Positions 11,400 to 24,599 of a stretch of 64,000 bases of DNA are shown one piece after another. The position numbers and the translations under genes are program-made. The notes beneath the pieces are model-generated. The model saw nothing but the letters and a program-made list of their open reading frames with translations, was not told the DNA's origin and searched no databases. Each line of letters begins with the position of its first letter. The first letter of the stretch is position 1. The stretch is from positions 62,001 to 126,000 of the forward strand of contig NW_025777519.1 of assembly GCF_021130785.1 (NCBI RefSeq), in the 5' to 3' direction. The stretch comes from Homalodisca vitripennis (Eukaryota; Arthropoda; Insecta; Hemiptera; Cicadellidae).

Positions 11400-13920
11400 A
11401 CCCCAAAATTTTCGTGGCTCACTTAGGGAGATATAATAGAAAATATAGAATAAGGAAACCATAAAATATACGCCCAACATCAAATTGTATCAAGCCATTC
11501 TAAATTAAATTAAAAACCATGATGGATATAAAACTGTATTATACTTATTTACTTTCAAACTTTGACTGCAATTCCTTGTAAAAGCGTCAAACATAAATTT
11601 ATGATTCTGGAAAAAAGGTTTATACTTTAAAGGATACTATTAATGACATTGCTTATTAAATACACTCACAGATTATTGAATTAAAACTAGTTATTAATAA
11701 TAAATTGGAATTAATTTTAAACTATTATTTTTAAAACTAGCGACGCTACAGAAATAAAATAATGTTTTGGGTTTATAATCAGTACATTACATGAGATCGT
11801 TATAAAAATAACACATTTCCTTGAAAATAGAACATATTCCATTGTTTCTTAACGATAAGTGAACGATAGTTAAACATTTATAGTTAGCATTGTATTTCTC
11901 AACATAAACTAAACATATCAACAAAAATATTTGTACTCTTCACTAGCATGATTATAAAAAGGGAACTTAAGAAGGAGGTAACATGTATTAAGTTAAAAAC
12001 CGCTCCTTAAAATTCAGAAGAATAACGGACATGATGCGATGGCTAGTTTATTTTATAAAATACGTTTGTAGTTTTCATTTTCCATGAATTAGGTATACAA
12101 AGACTAGTCGATATTACTAAATAATTTTATTATGTTTCAGTTTGTCACGATGTAAAATAACAAAGCTGACAAGAAATATTGTTATATTTTGAAATATAAA
12201 AATGTGGGTTTGGGCTCCTCTGAATGTATTGAATCAATGCTGCAGCGGCTCTTCTTAAGTTTACATATAACTTTTATCAGGCGTACACTCATCTTAGTAT
12301 CGAATTGTTAAAAACAGTAGTTATGATTCCAATTTAACAATAAAGAAATAATATTGTTTTCTGATATGTGACTTTATACTCGTATATTTTCTTAAAAAAT
12401 AAAATTCCTAACCTAAAAACATAAATGTCTACCATCCAATATAAAATATTTTAAGAAATATGTTGGCGGCTACGCAAATCTTGTTGCACTACAAGAAACT
12501 TGCGTAACAATGTTATTTCGTTACTCTAACCAAGTAAAGTTTAGTCAGTGTCTTGTGATTCACGACAGCTATCATATTCAGTTGTATTCCGGCAATATAT
12601 TCTCATACTTCTACAAACTTTATACAGTGCTTATGTCAAAATTGTATAAGAAGAAGTTTTAACAAGATTTTGATGAACTCTTCAATACACAAAAAGAGCC
12701 TCTTGTCTTCACTGATGTAAAGTTGATTGCTAATAAAGCTTACATTAACTCAGTAAATACATAAGCATCTGTAACTATAGTACATTAACTGGATGAACAA
12801 CATCTTGCCTAATGCAATGCACTGTAACGCTTGCATTGACAACACATTAGGTTTTAGTCCACGAGGTGAACAGCATCACTCTATACAACAATTAACGCAC
12901 ATAATGGTAACACTTCCCTTGTAGTAGACGCGCAAATTACATTTCTACACGTAATGGCCTCATTATGTCTTTGGTTACTAGTACTCCAGTTTAATGGTGG
13001 TGTATAATTCAATTCAAATTTAATTGCATAGGTTATTTAAAACTATGTTAGTGTTTAAAATTAAATTTTGTACTTGCCATGTCTTTTATAATATTTGTTA
13101 CAAAAACTAGAGAGACGATTATTACAAAGATGTGAGAGCGAACAAATTTCTTATTAAAGAGGTAACATTTAATGTAAAATAAATCTGTGGTTGTAATATT
13201 CCATTACAGTTTAGTCTATGAGCTAAAAGATTCTAATATGAATGTGCGAAAGCGCCTTAAATCACCATAATTAGTTTGTATGTAGCCATAAGGATGAACC
13301 GTTCGTTGGATTAATGAACAAGGGAGAGTTCCCAGGTTCAATGTGTTCTATTCATGTTGACAAGTATCTTTGGTTTTTACGAAGCTACCGATCAGCTGTG
13401 TACTTGTCCTTCATAATCATTTTCAAGACTTCAGTCTAGGTGTGGTGTTGACTTAGTTTTGATGGAGGAGCAATTCGCTGGTACTTCCACGTTTCTGCTA
13501 TTCTCTCATTAACACTGACTTTCGTTTAACATGAGGAGAAAGAGTGTTTTATAGCACTGGAAGCCACTGAGCATGTGTTAATCTACTGATTGATGTTTTG
13601 ACTCAGCGGGATGTCTACTTGTGCAGTATGAGCACTGTTCAAAGAGACAAGACTGCAACATACAAAGGCTAACGCAGACATCCTAAGGTCTAATACATTT
13701 GTACCACAACCACACTAAGAAATCTTGTGCGGGAGTTATTGTGTGTATGGTTTCTTTCTTTGAAGTGTTTGTAAGTTAGGGACTGATCTGGTTTCTCTCC
13801 TAATTACTTTGAAAGGATACAGTATTGTATTAGTAAGCTAATGAACTCCAATTTTGACGCATAGTTTGCTTGTTTATTGTCAATATGGATACCGACAACT
13901 CAAATCACGTTAATAATAGG
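11400..13920. other. Interval without recognised gene
   Basis: AT-rich sequence with stops in all frames. The stretch 13290-13760 is somewhat less AT-rich and lies directly downstream (minus strand sense) of the LINE remnant at 13930-14650, so it may be its badly decayed 3' portion. I could not confirm this by motif. Confidence 0.4.
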
Positions 13921-13929
13921 TTAGAGTCA

Positions 13930-14650
13930 TCAAATACAAAATTTACTTATTTGAACATGTAATTCTTTAGCTTGCCTAATCAGTCATATTAATATCATCA
14001 GTATAGATCAACATACTAGATGTTGTTTTTTTAGGTAAGTCTTATATCAGAACCCTCAAGCAATCAGTCGTTTAATCTGTACCTAGAATATTCTTGTCCA
14101 TTTAAGGGAATCTCGAAGAACATAATGGAAAGAATGTTATTTTAAGCAAGCATGCTATTATCTTACAGCGTATAGTACGTAAAAGATTGCCAATATTATG
14201 TCATATCTCCTCACGATGTCATATTCCGAGAACAGTTTGTTAAAACATGCTCATTTCTCCTCATTATAAAACGCGTTCTAGATTTTTTTGAAAAGATATT
14301 GCTTTGTCACAGCAGCTTCAATTCATTCTAAATACAGCTTGATCTATCGAGATGATGTTTTGGGCAATGGATTTAATTCTGTTTAATATGTACTTTTTCA
14401 GTAATTTGCAGCACGTTTAATAAATAGTAATTTGTCTATAATCTTTGGAATGTTTCCTCCTTTATCTGGCTTTAGGGTAGCTATAATTTCAGTTTACTGT
14501 GATACACTTAGTACGTTTTATATCGACTGGACATCGTAGTAGAATTTTTTAACTTCTAGACTAACTTTGAGTTGAATGATTCTTCTCCAGCTTAAATTCT
14601 AATCTTCCTTGTTTAAATAAAGCTGCAATGACGAGCTAAGATGCTGACGC
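13930..14650 (-). pseudogene. LINE (non-LTR retrotransposon) reverse transcriptase remnant
   Basis: Read on the minus strand with frame changes, this gives a degraded LINE reverse transcriptase. Near 14450 the translation resembles the segment P-x-K then a DYRQI-like motif, and downstream are CCKLLKK and NRIKSIAQ segments followed by DQAVFR, the order seen in Jockey/CR1-type LINEs. About 400 bases further the reading gives DLPKKTTS and then YTDD at 13994-14005, in the place of the usual YADD catalytic motif. Stops and frameshifts are frequent. The endonuclease and 3' end are not recognisable. Clade assignment is uncertain. Confidence 0.6.
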
Positions 14651-14907
14651 CACTGCGTGTGAATTGACATCGATGTAAAAAAGGAAGTAAATTTTGAAGT
14701 GTTATTAAATGATTAGGTTCCTATATGAAGATACAAAAAAAAAAAAAACATTGCAGGTACTAGGCCCATCCAAACAAAATATCATTATTAATCTATTTTA
14801 GCAGCAATGTGATAGGTCATAATTTTATTTTAATGTTAAAATACTACAACATTTTAATGTTATTTTAATCTTAAATTAGTGCTTGTAGAACATAAAATTT
14901 GCGATCA

Positions 14908-15229
14908 TTAAACTTTTAAGTAAACTTTACTGTACCGATTATTCATTACTGCGGCCACAGATATTTCTAACCAAATGGGCTTCGTCCAATCGGTAAAAGC
15001 TATCCATGAGGGTTTGTAGATGATGACAATTTTGCAGTTCGAAACTGTTAAGCGGGTGGCACAAACGTTAGGCCCGTCACTGGTTTTTATGCCGTGGGCG
15101 CAATCAATAGTGGTTTTAAGCAAGGTGACCGTTCCGTAATAAGTATATCAAGTAACTGCGGCCAGAGGGTAATCTGGGGGTTCACATCCAGTGTTCAGCT
15201 GTGTCTTGTCAACACAGTGCGTTTCGTTT
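14908..15229 (-). pseudogene. Candidate decayed exon or unknown coding remnant
   Basis: The minus strand keeps one frame across about 320 bases apart from a single in-frame TGA near 15146. The composition is clearly GC-richer than the surroundings. It is preceded by a polypyrimidine tract ending CAG at about 15229, a plausible splice acceptor. The predicted peptide has cysteines at regular spacing, with segments THCVDKTQLNTGCEPP, TIDCAHGIKTSDG, NVCATRLTV and SNCKI. That pattern suggests a secreted, disulphide-bonded domain, but I do not recognise the family. There is no clear splice donor before the TAA at 14908. Whether this is a host exon, a processed pseudogene piece or a repeat cannot be decided here. 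Confidence 0.35.
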
Positions 15230-15243
15230 CCTGGAAAAAGAAA

Positions 15244-15277
<34 letters not shown>

Positions 15278-15302
15278 ATATTTATCCAGATATATATATC
15301 TG
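15244..15302. repeat. Interrupted (TA)n microsatellite
   Basis: TA runs separated by TTTA and by a short palindromic stretch AGATATATATATCT. Confidence 0.85.
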
Positions 15303-18126
15303 GTTTAGGAGAACCTTAAGAAGGTAGTTGGCTTTATATCTACTTATGCCTCCTACACAGAATTAAAATTTCAGGGCGTTTCCAACATCTTTATCATAGT
15401 GTCTTTAGAATAACCGTTTTCCAACTTTCTGGTTCATGTTGATTCCAAAATTTTGGGAAATCTGTGTAAGGTTCAGCAATCAAATGTGAAGACTATTCAG
15501 TCATACAAGGAAACGCGTTACCTGGGAAGCACTACAAGGAGGCTTGTCTACTTTGCGTCCCAATTTAAAAGGGAACGAGTTTAAAATAGACTACAGCATG
15601 TCTATTGTAACAGTTTTTCTAGCAATAGAAAATTAATTTCCATTTTTGAAAAAAGAATTTAGGCCTTCAAATTGTGAAAATATAACAGCTCCGCAAATGT
15701 CTCTAATATTGTATCTGAATATTGTGATTTAATTTTCAACTAAAAATGTATTATTATTATTTATAACCTAAATTTAATTAATGGAGCTGGAGTTAACTGA
15801 TTTTTAAAACTGTTATCGTCAAAATTTAAATTGTTATATTTACCTAATGTTATTCAAGTTTTAATAAATTTGGTAATTAAAATAACCACAAGCACTTTAG
15901 AAGTAGTTTGACTATTTTATTCTTTAATTTTAAAAAATTATTCTTTAATATTGTATAAAAAGTGTAATTAATTAAAAGAGTAAAGCCAGTAAACGTGTTT
16001 ATTGCATAGGTGACTGTGCACTTTAGATATGTAAACAAGTAAACTTTTCCGGCTCTTCTGGTTACCATTACCTCGACACACACACTGCTTGTAGGCGTTG
16101 CTTGTAATATTCCTCTTATCTCTAAGCCTAAATACTAAAAATCAAGACGGTTTCGACTAAATAACGCACAAAAAATACATTGTTCTCCGATAGAGATTTG
16201 GTAACATTTATTAATAAACCTATATATATCTTTGAAGAAAACCTAATTTACATGAAATAATAGCTGTTTTTCGTAAGTTATAATTCATTCAGTTTAAATA
16301 GCTGTTTAAGGTAAAAAAAATAATGCAGCAAAAACAGTTTAAATTAATTATTGTGTAATTGTAAGAGAAAAAATATTAATAATTTTTAATATACTTTTTT
16401 TATATTAATCTGTCGTAGAGATTGTACGTTTCATGAATTCAAAGCTTGAAATAAATAGTGTTGTAGGTTTTTTCTTTGTACAAAATATAAATTAGCTCCA
16501 CATGGTGTCGTCTACCATAAGACACAGTTACTGATGTAGGCAGAACAGCAAAATTAATATCGTATTAAGCCCGAGGAAATGCATATCACCTTTATCGTCA
16601 TAATAGTAATGGGTCATTTTAAAAGAAATGTTATGTTGCAATATAACAGTCCTAATAATATTATAAATGCGACCGTTCTATTGTTTGTTTTAATTTCACG
16701 CACAAACAGTTCAACAAACTAAATTGAAATTTTTAATGACATTGTTAGTGTTATTGAAATGATCATAGGCTTATTATTTCGAAATTTTTTCTGGGCTACG
16801 CTCCACTGGACTATAAAGTAGCAAAACATCCCAGCTCAGTCTCTTAAATTACGAAATATTAATTGTGATCCTATTGAATGCAATCAACTGTTTGTGACAA
16901 CATTATTTTCGGCACCTCAACTATATGTTTAATGCATTTCATACTAGGCATGACACTGATTAACTACGATTTCCCATATTCAGAATTACCAACTAGACGT
17001 ATTGTATCATCAAATAATGGATGTCCCTAAATGAACTTAAATTCCTTGTTGACAAAATATTAATATTGATTTATAAAACGATTACTTCAAAATTACAGTT
17101 TGGTCTTTACAATAGAACCTTCACAATATCAGGTGGTGAGAACCTCGCTAGATAAGGTGTTATCCATTTAAATCGAAAGACAATCTTGCTATAACAAAGA
17201 CTTTCCTTGCAGGAAAATACCTTAATGAGATTCATTATTGGAAAGTTGAAATTACTTAATCAAATCGCTCCATTAAACTTGTCTTCACTAAGGACAATCC
17301 AATTTGTTGCCAAAGTAATAAAGTTAATGTTGAGCCTGAAGGAATGAATATTATGATTTGTTTCGAACAAAATTAACATTGAATTCAATATAATTAAAAA
17401 AATAAATCAATAAATCACAACATAATTATTTCATTAAATAGCTACAAATATACATTGATATTTTCACACAGTAGAAGTTTTATATATAAAATTGTTATGA
17501 TGATTTTTTTTGAAAATAGTAATGTTGATTAGATTTTATTACATGTTAAAATTAATAATTATGATAATTTGAAATAATAAAAAATCAATGTGTGTTATTA
17601 TACTGAATGTTAATATACAAAATTTTTTGTATTTATTATGATGACGCTAAATAGTCTGGAACTCATAAGATTTAAGTAGATACTGGTGGAAATTAAAACT
17701 GCACCCTTTTAGAAATATTCAGGTTTATTAAATCAATTCAAATGTCAATTATTAACCTTGTATTCCACCAAAACAATGTTTTGAACAATAGGTTAAAATT
17801 ACTACTTCCTTAGATAAGGCACTTTCGATTTAATATTGGCTCACTGTCCTCTAAATACGTGAGTATAAAATATAAAAAATAAAATAGTAATCTTGAATAA
17901 ATCTGAATGAAATGAATTAAATAGGCTTCTTCTCAAAACTAATAAAATAATAATAATAAACTTCCTTCAAATTAAATTCTCAAACAAAACTAAACAGTTC
18001 TCAACAGGAATTTTTCACAAGTTCCTACAGGATATGGTGCAGCAACTGCAGCTCTTAATTTTTACTACAATCCTTAGAAATTCAATTAAATTTTACATTC
18101 GACTTTAATAAATTACTCCTTTACAA
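15303..18126. other. AT-rich interval without recognised gene
   Basis: No protein or RNA gene recognised. One short stretch, about 16043-16100, resembles 63185-63245 in the same orientation and is listed separately. Confidence 0.5.
16043..16100 (+). repeat. Short dispersed repeat, copy 1 (partner near 63185)
   Basis: Shares the pattern TTTCCGGC, TTCTG, TTACC and ATTACCTCGAC with the stretch starting at 63185, with roughly three quarters of bases alike over some 60 bases. It is a likely fragment of a worn transposon or SINE. Confidence 0.4.

Positions 18127-18129
<3 letters not shown>

Positions 18130-18187
<58 letters not shown>
18130..18187. repeat. (TA)n microsatellite
   Basis: Pure TA dinucleotide run of about 29 units. 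Confidence 0.95.
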
Positions 18188-18193
<6 letters not shown>

Positions 18194-18339
18194 CCTTACT
18201 CAACAGAATTTGATCGTTAATTTCAAATTTTCAATTCCAATTTTAAATTAATTCACTTCTTAATTTTGCAAATTTCAAATTTAGAAAAATTTAATAATTC
18301 AGTCAAAGTACTTAGCTCTTTGGTCGTGAAGGTCTTGGA

Positions 18340-18640
18340 GTTCGGTATTAATATAATTTATACCGACGGATCCTACGCCCGACACTAGTTTTAAACTCGC
18401 ACTAAAATGACTTTACTCTCTCGCTTCTCAACTCGGAATGGTAGCAGAACGTGGTTTCTCGGCCTGCATCGACTACGCTCCTGTTCCTGCAGGTCTGTTT
18501 AAATCTCTCCCAACGCAGTTTGGCCGCCTAACCAAGATAGAGTCCACTGTAAACTATTGTTTAGCATTCACTGCCATCAAGTCAGGTCTAGACCAGATTC
18601 CAAGCGCGTTGTGCCTGCCACTGGATTACAATATAAATTT
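18340..18640. other. GC-richer unassigned block
   Basis: This stretch is far less AT-rich than either flank. A 95-codon open frame on the plus strand crosses it but runs on into AT-rich, low-complexity sequence and shows no recognised domain. On the minus strand no long frame exists. The sharp composition change suggests inserted DNA such as a solo LTR or SINE, but I found no terminal repeats or target duplication. Confidence 0.25.
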
Positions 18641-18759
18641 ACTTTTTTATTCCCTATCCATTTACAATTCTAAAATACATTTTTATTTATTAATTTTTTA
18701 TTTTTATTTAAAGTATACCATGTAATTGGTATAGTTATATTAATTTTAAATTGGTTTAT

Positions 18760-19470
18760 ATATTTTATTTATTCAATGCGACTTATCACTGCAAGGTTTG
18801 GATTTTTTATATTTACCAATTGTGCAAAAAGGTATCAATTAAGAACCGTAATATGCTATCGGAAGTAACCCATCTTTTCTACAAATTCGAAATTTAAACA
18901 GTATATATAAGGCCTAAATGCTAAATGGCAGCTGTGGGTAACGAGAAAAATAGTAAATATATGTACTGGAAAAGCAGTAAAATATAAAAACAAATATGTT
19001 TTGACCTGCATTGCAGGTAAATGATTAAATTCTGTGCTCTCAGTTAGAGAGATACTGCTCTTACCCAGACTATTAAGGCAAAGGAAATATTTTTTAAATA
19101 TTGTAATTGGTGCCTGTGAAAGTACGGGATATTATGGTGCATTTATCCACCATTTACCATATCCTCTTCCAGTCCCTTCAGAAAACGAACCCACCGATTC
19201 GCAGCATCTGCGTTGCTTTGATGACTTTTGTGGTCGTATCAATCTGCTCTCTTAATTTGTTTTATATATTCAAAGGTGTTATAGTGTATGAAGCGGCCTG
19301 CAAGAGGAAGCTTATCTGTTGTCTAGGCGTGGTATAAGGGAAAACGGTACGTTGTCAATTATCCTGTGCCTTGTTGTGGATAATATGTGTTGATGACTGT
19401 GACACGAGATGTGGCTTTGAAATGTAAAATCAGTACGTCCATTATTAATAAGACGGAAAAGCCTTCTTAA
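18760..19470. other. Interval without recognised gene
   Basis: Short overlapping open frames occur around 19034-19337, in two plus-strand frames. They share no recognisable domain and are not supported by splice or start context. Confidence 0.4.
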
Positions 19471-19478
19471 GAACGCAT

Positions 19479-19551
19479 CCGTCTATACGATTGTCAATCC
19501 GTCTATCCGATTGTCAATCCGTCTACCCGATTGTCAATCCGTCTATGCAAT
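19479..19551 (+). repeat. 20-bp tandem repeat, about 3.6 copies
   Basis: The unit is of the form CCGTCTATCCGATTGTCAAT, with one or two changes between copies (units start at 19479, 19499, 19519 and 19539). It sits at the start of a longer degenerate segment that contains GTCTGTCTGTGCG near 19650, part of a dispersed motif family also seen near 23020, 27135 and 48440. Confidence 0.85.
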
Positions 19552-19559
19552 AACTCTTA

Positions 19560-22500
19560 AAAGAAAGATATAAAAACTTTTATTTGGGCATACAAGTACC
19601 TTTTGGTCTGAAGACAAACCCTATTGATTTTTGGGTTAAAAGGGCAAACAGTCTGTCTGTGCGTGAAAGGATAATTTGCGTTTTCCTATAGAGATAACAC
19701 TGTCAATCGATGCCTGGAAAATTATATTTTCTGTCTTTCTGTATGTATACCTGTACACATATTTGTACTTACGCTTGTTATTTTTAGAGCAAACTAATAG
19801 TGACGCGTTTGAAGTCATAGACTTGGATGTGCGTTGGCGAACAGTTTTACTTTGGTATTATAACCATAATTGAGACGGGAAAATCTTAGAATATAGGCAA
19901 CTGGAATTACCTATCGACTTGAAACTTTGCATTCAACCTGAACTTGCTACATGTAGTGTTTGGTATGATGCGCTTTTAGTTATAATTATTTAGGAATTGG
20001 AAAAATTTATGGTATGATTTTCATAGATATTTTACGTACATTTTATAAAAATTGTCTTCATTAACTGGTATTTTTTGTTTGATATTAGGATGAAAGAAAA
20101 TAATACTATAAAATGCTACGTTTAATTATTAAATAACAATAGCTACAGGTTTTCCAAATTAAACAATAACAGCTACATGCTTTGTGAATTCTGGGAACGG
20201 ATAATGAAATCCTGCTACTACGACCTGAACATAATTAACATACACTGATTAGAAGTTTATTTCGGTATCTGGTGGAAATATATTGAGCCTTTTTTACTTT
20301 GCAGTTTTGTAAAAGTTATATTTAAATAACAAACGAGCTGACTGGCTGTGAGGAGGCGGACAAGTAAATAGAATATTGAGGTACGTTACATACAAAAATA
20401 GACTCATTCGGTCCAATTAGTCATTGACTCTACTGTGAGGAAGCGACGTTTGTAACTTAGTCAAAGAGCAGTAGAACTGATACCATACCATTTGAATTGT
20501 CTAGTTATAGTGGATACATAGTACTTAGTAAGTTGTGGATACAAAGATTAAATAATGTACAATTTATAAAGCATCATCCAGTAAGGATGAAATAGTTTAA
20601 TAATACCATAGTCTGTGTGAACAGACAATCATTTATCCATGTTACAAGCGATGTTTTTGTTTTTACAGCAAAATTTAATTAATGAAATATAGTTTCATTT
20701 GAAGAGCGTGAGAAATTCTTGAAATACATTTATTTAACCACTAGTTTAGCATTAATGTCTGGCGGATAGTTTCCAATGAACGAAGTTTGAATTTACTAGT
20801 AATAAATTTATTTGTACTTTACTAACAACAATAATTATCTATAAATTACCTATAAGCACAATACACGAGGCTGTATGAGCCGATGACATTCCTTAGGCTG
20901 TCGGATAGTATCTTCAAAACTTGAAGACGGGTTTATTATGCAAAATTTAACTTCTAAACTCTGCTGGAATATATTATTAAAGTATTTTTACTATTATTTT
21001 GGAAATTTATTGTCACCCATGTTATACATACACTACGGTATTCTTTGTCTAAATAGACCATATTTATAAATATTTTTATGAATAATTTGTGTGTGTTTAA
21101 ATCTTTAAAGATCCCATAAGATCTACATGTACATGAAAGTGTAGCCATGATATTTTGTAGTTTAAACCCTTATGGTTTTGTGTATACTTTTATTTGTCGT
21201 GCTTAATAATCATTGTGTAACCATTGACTGTCAGGTTTATGTTGTAACAATGTTAGGGTTTGCTTATTAACTTTATTGTAGGAAACGCCAAGAAAATAAG
21301 ATTGGAAATTCACTGAAATAAAATCAACAAAATCAATCTGTCTTCACCTGAAAAATATAACAGACGAGGACGAGCTTATATAAATGCAAAGTGGAAACAG
21401 CCTCGTGGGACAGGCTATTTCCATTAAACGAAGTGGTACTTTTCCTTTTTTTGAAACGCGCATTCCCTTTTTCAAAATCAAATTATTTTTCAAGAGTGAA
21501 AAATTATTTTGATTCATCCCTTGTACAGTGAAACAAGTGTATTACAGCTATATGAACTGTTTTGTATTTAAATCAGTCGAAAATAACTGACATTCATTTC
21601 TCATTAAACTAATTAATTGCTTATAACGAAGCAAATTAAACTTAAAGGACACTATTTCTCTTGAACTGTCCCCCAAGTTTTTATTCATATAAAATCAATT
21701 AAGTGAATGGTTGATTTTTTAAACATTTTAAGACTGAAGCGTTAAGTTAGCTAAAATTTTCGTATAGCACTGCATATGGGAATTTAATATTTGGCATGAC
21801 CTTGGATTATACTTTGACTTTATAAAAAGATCCTTGGCGGAGCTGGGTCTCGGCGACATCTTTGACACGCCAAACCTCTTATTTAAAACGACTACCATTT
21901 TAAAATATTAGCTATATTACCTCGATAACAATGTTTTACCCTACTTGTGTTGAATTTACCCGTGGTTTTAAAACACAGATTTCTGTTTAAAATTGCCGCT
22001 TTTTTCGTAGTATTTAATATTTATTCAACACCATGTCTTGTTTTTCTGTTGAAGAATGTTTTACTAAGAATTGAGAACTCAGAGTTAATAATTAAAGGCC
22101 TAGTTAACGTTTTTAAACCTTACGAAATCGATAATTAGCTACCATTTTCAAATTTTTAATATACTGCATTGGAACTACACGTTTTGCATGGACTTGGCTT
22201 TACACTCATTAGAAGTGTATTTAATTTTTAAATCTTTATTTAAATATTTATTTATGCACAACTTGTATTGTAAGCGGGGTCGGCCCGGCCCACCACTGTT
22301 CCACGAGCAAAAAATTATCGCCTAAAATGAATCGTAGCATGTCTTCGTTCAGTTTGATCCAACCACGAAATCTTCCCATTTTATAGAGCAAATTTTCCAA
22401 TTTCCGTAATAATTATTGAACCAATATAAAATAATCGTGGGCATCACACAATCGTAATGATGGTACGTAAAAATAATTGTGTATTGTTGACTATTTTTCA

Positions 22501-23470
22501 ATACATATATTATGAATCTACCTTTAACTTATAACTATAAACTGCTACTTTACAAGAACTGTCGTATGTATCGCAGACTAAAAGAAACATATGAATAGTT
22601 TCGTGAAGTTGAATATTTCGCTGATATTTTTCTTTAAATAGAGTCAAAATACGTTCCTGTTTCTTGGAAAGATTTTGTTGCACAAAACTAATAACAGAGT
22701 GGCTGATTTTCACCACGGATACATTTGGCTCCAAAAGCGCGGTTCATCACATTGGCTGATTGATGGAAAGCCGATATCAACTCGGTTATGGTGTTGAGTG
22801 GTGGCTTAGTTTAAACAGTAAGTGACAGCTTCATGTGATCAATGATTAACCATTAATTACCAGTATTTGCCTCTCCTCCTGTGTAAATTTCTACGCAAAT
22901 CCCCCGAACGTTTCCTTTCTAATTTAAGACAAAAAAGATTTTTATCGAAGCGTTAGCGAAATAAATATTTACACATTATTTAACAGCAGGAATAACTTAG
23001 TTTAATTTTGTCCGTTTAACTGTCTATCTGTCTACACGAAATATCAAGAACTAATGTGAATGTTGACTTGGATTTTTACATTGAGCTTCATTTCTGTATA
23101 GGCAACATCGAGCTCAATGATGTCACATCGTAGGATTTGACAAGTATTTAAAGTGTTCTTCTTGGATTTATTGTACCAATAGATCCTCTAATGGATATTG
23201 CACAATGCAAAGTACTACTTAATACTTCAAGTAGACAGATCTTTATTAAGAGTAGTTATTTAGCAGCTTAGCAGAGAGAGAATTGTATAAGTTAAGCAGA
23301 ATGCGTTAAAGCCTTACAGTTATGAATTCTTCAACATAAATGCCCTTGTTCTCTGATATATTGATTTTAATACAAAATTGGATATATTCTATGTTTAAAG
23401 CACGTATTATTATAAGATGTGTTAATTATTATAAGTTTATAGTTTATAATTGGTTTTAAAAAAATTAAAA
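19560..23470. other. AT-rich interval without recognised gene
   Basis: No protein or RNA gene recognised. Degenerate copies of the GTCTATCTGTC-type dispersed motif occur at about 19640-19700 and 23010-23110. A small GC-rich spot lies near 22270-22300. Confidence 0.5.
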
Positions 23471-23479
23471 GAAACAAAA

Positions 23480-24430
23480 TTAAGAAAATTTATATTTTAT
23501 TAACAAAAAGGGGTCAGGGAGGTAGTCATAGGGTAGGATGGGACTCTTATCCTTTGCTGATGCAGTATCTCTGCAACAAGCAGAATAACTGCTTGACTGT
23601 TGAGAATCCACCCCCAGGTGGGGAAAGTAGTGCTGTGTGGTCAGTGGGTTGATGGTGGGGTGTCTCGAAGTTCCTTAGTCGGTAGTCTGGTCAGTGTTGT
23701 AGTGGAGTAGTCTAAGTTGGCTCGATTTCTGTCCTTGTGACATCTAGTGTGAGACATCCAGGATGGATAGTGTGTTGGGGGATTTTGCACGGATGGAAGG
23801 CCTCTCTGGTCGCCCACTCTCGGATATGTTCTCACGGTGACTCAGATCCACTGCATGTATAGCCCTCGCCTGGTCTGATCTCTGATGAAATCATCTAGAG
23901 TTGGGATACCTGCAGACCGTAGGACGACCACGTTTCTGACGAACCATGGTGTGTTCGTTGGTTGGCGGAGAATCCTATTCTGGAAATCTTCCAGTGCCGT
24001 CCTGGTCATCTTGAAGATGTGTGGCTTCCAGGCACGAGCAGCGTAGGTCACAATAGGGCGAACTATCGTTATGTGGAGCACCAGCTTGTTTTTTGAGGGC
24101 TGTCCGGAGTGTGGTCTCAGTAAGGACGACAGCCCTAGCGGGTTTCGAGGTGGATCCTCCCCTTGAAACCGTATCCATTAGTGAGAGTCTTGTTGAGGAC
24201 GACCTCCAAATATTTGATGAACTTAGTTCATCATAATATTGCCCTCACTCTTCTGAGTGTTGACCTTCACATTCCACTTCCTCAGCCAGGGGTCCAGTTG
24301 CTCCAACTGAGCTCGCATGTAAACGAGCCCGATTCCGTTTTCGACATTACTCTTACCGTCCTTATGGATTACTGAAATGTGCAGGATCATATAGAAAAGA
24401 ACAATGAGATCAGTACAGTACAAGGTCAAT
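23480..24430 (-). pseudogene. 5'-truncated Jockey-like LINE, C-terminal part of reverse transcriptase and 3' UTR
   Basis: The minus strand encodes the end of a non-LTR retrotransposon pol protein in two or more frames. From 24429 the reading gives QLDPWLRKWNVKVNTQKSE, the segment that follows the RT catalytic core in Jockey-type elements. Near 24081 it gives ITIVRPIVTYAARAW, then FQNRILRQ and TPWFVRN, the conserved C-terminal motif of these proteins. The stretch below 23640 is non-coding and ends in a minus-strand AATAAA near 23495, consistent with a LINE 3' end. Frameshifts and the missing 5' part make this a dead copy. The 5' limit is uncertain. Confidence 0.75.
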
Positions 24431-24465
24431 AATCATGATTCCGAGAGTGGGCTATATACTGACAT

Positions 24466-24510
24466 ACATGCTCGCCGAGCGTTTTGGAGGTCTCGGCTCG
24501 GGAAGCATGT
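24466..24510. repeat. Short imperfect hairpin
   Basis: ACATGCT and GAGC on the left pair with GCTC and AGCATGT on the right around a 15-base loop. It lies in a GC-rich patch just beyond the LINE remnant. No function can be assigned. Confidence 0.4.
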
Positions 24511-24599
24511 TCGATAGTGAGTAGGTCTACGAGGCTGCGAACACGCAAACATGTTGAACTCTGCGTTCGGCTCGCCCAATAAAGGCATTTTTAATTAAA

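Noticed and set aside
11161..11406. 81-codon minus-strand open frame
   Set aside because: It is made mostly of alternating Tyr-Ile from a (TA)n run and has no domain.
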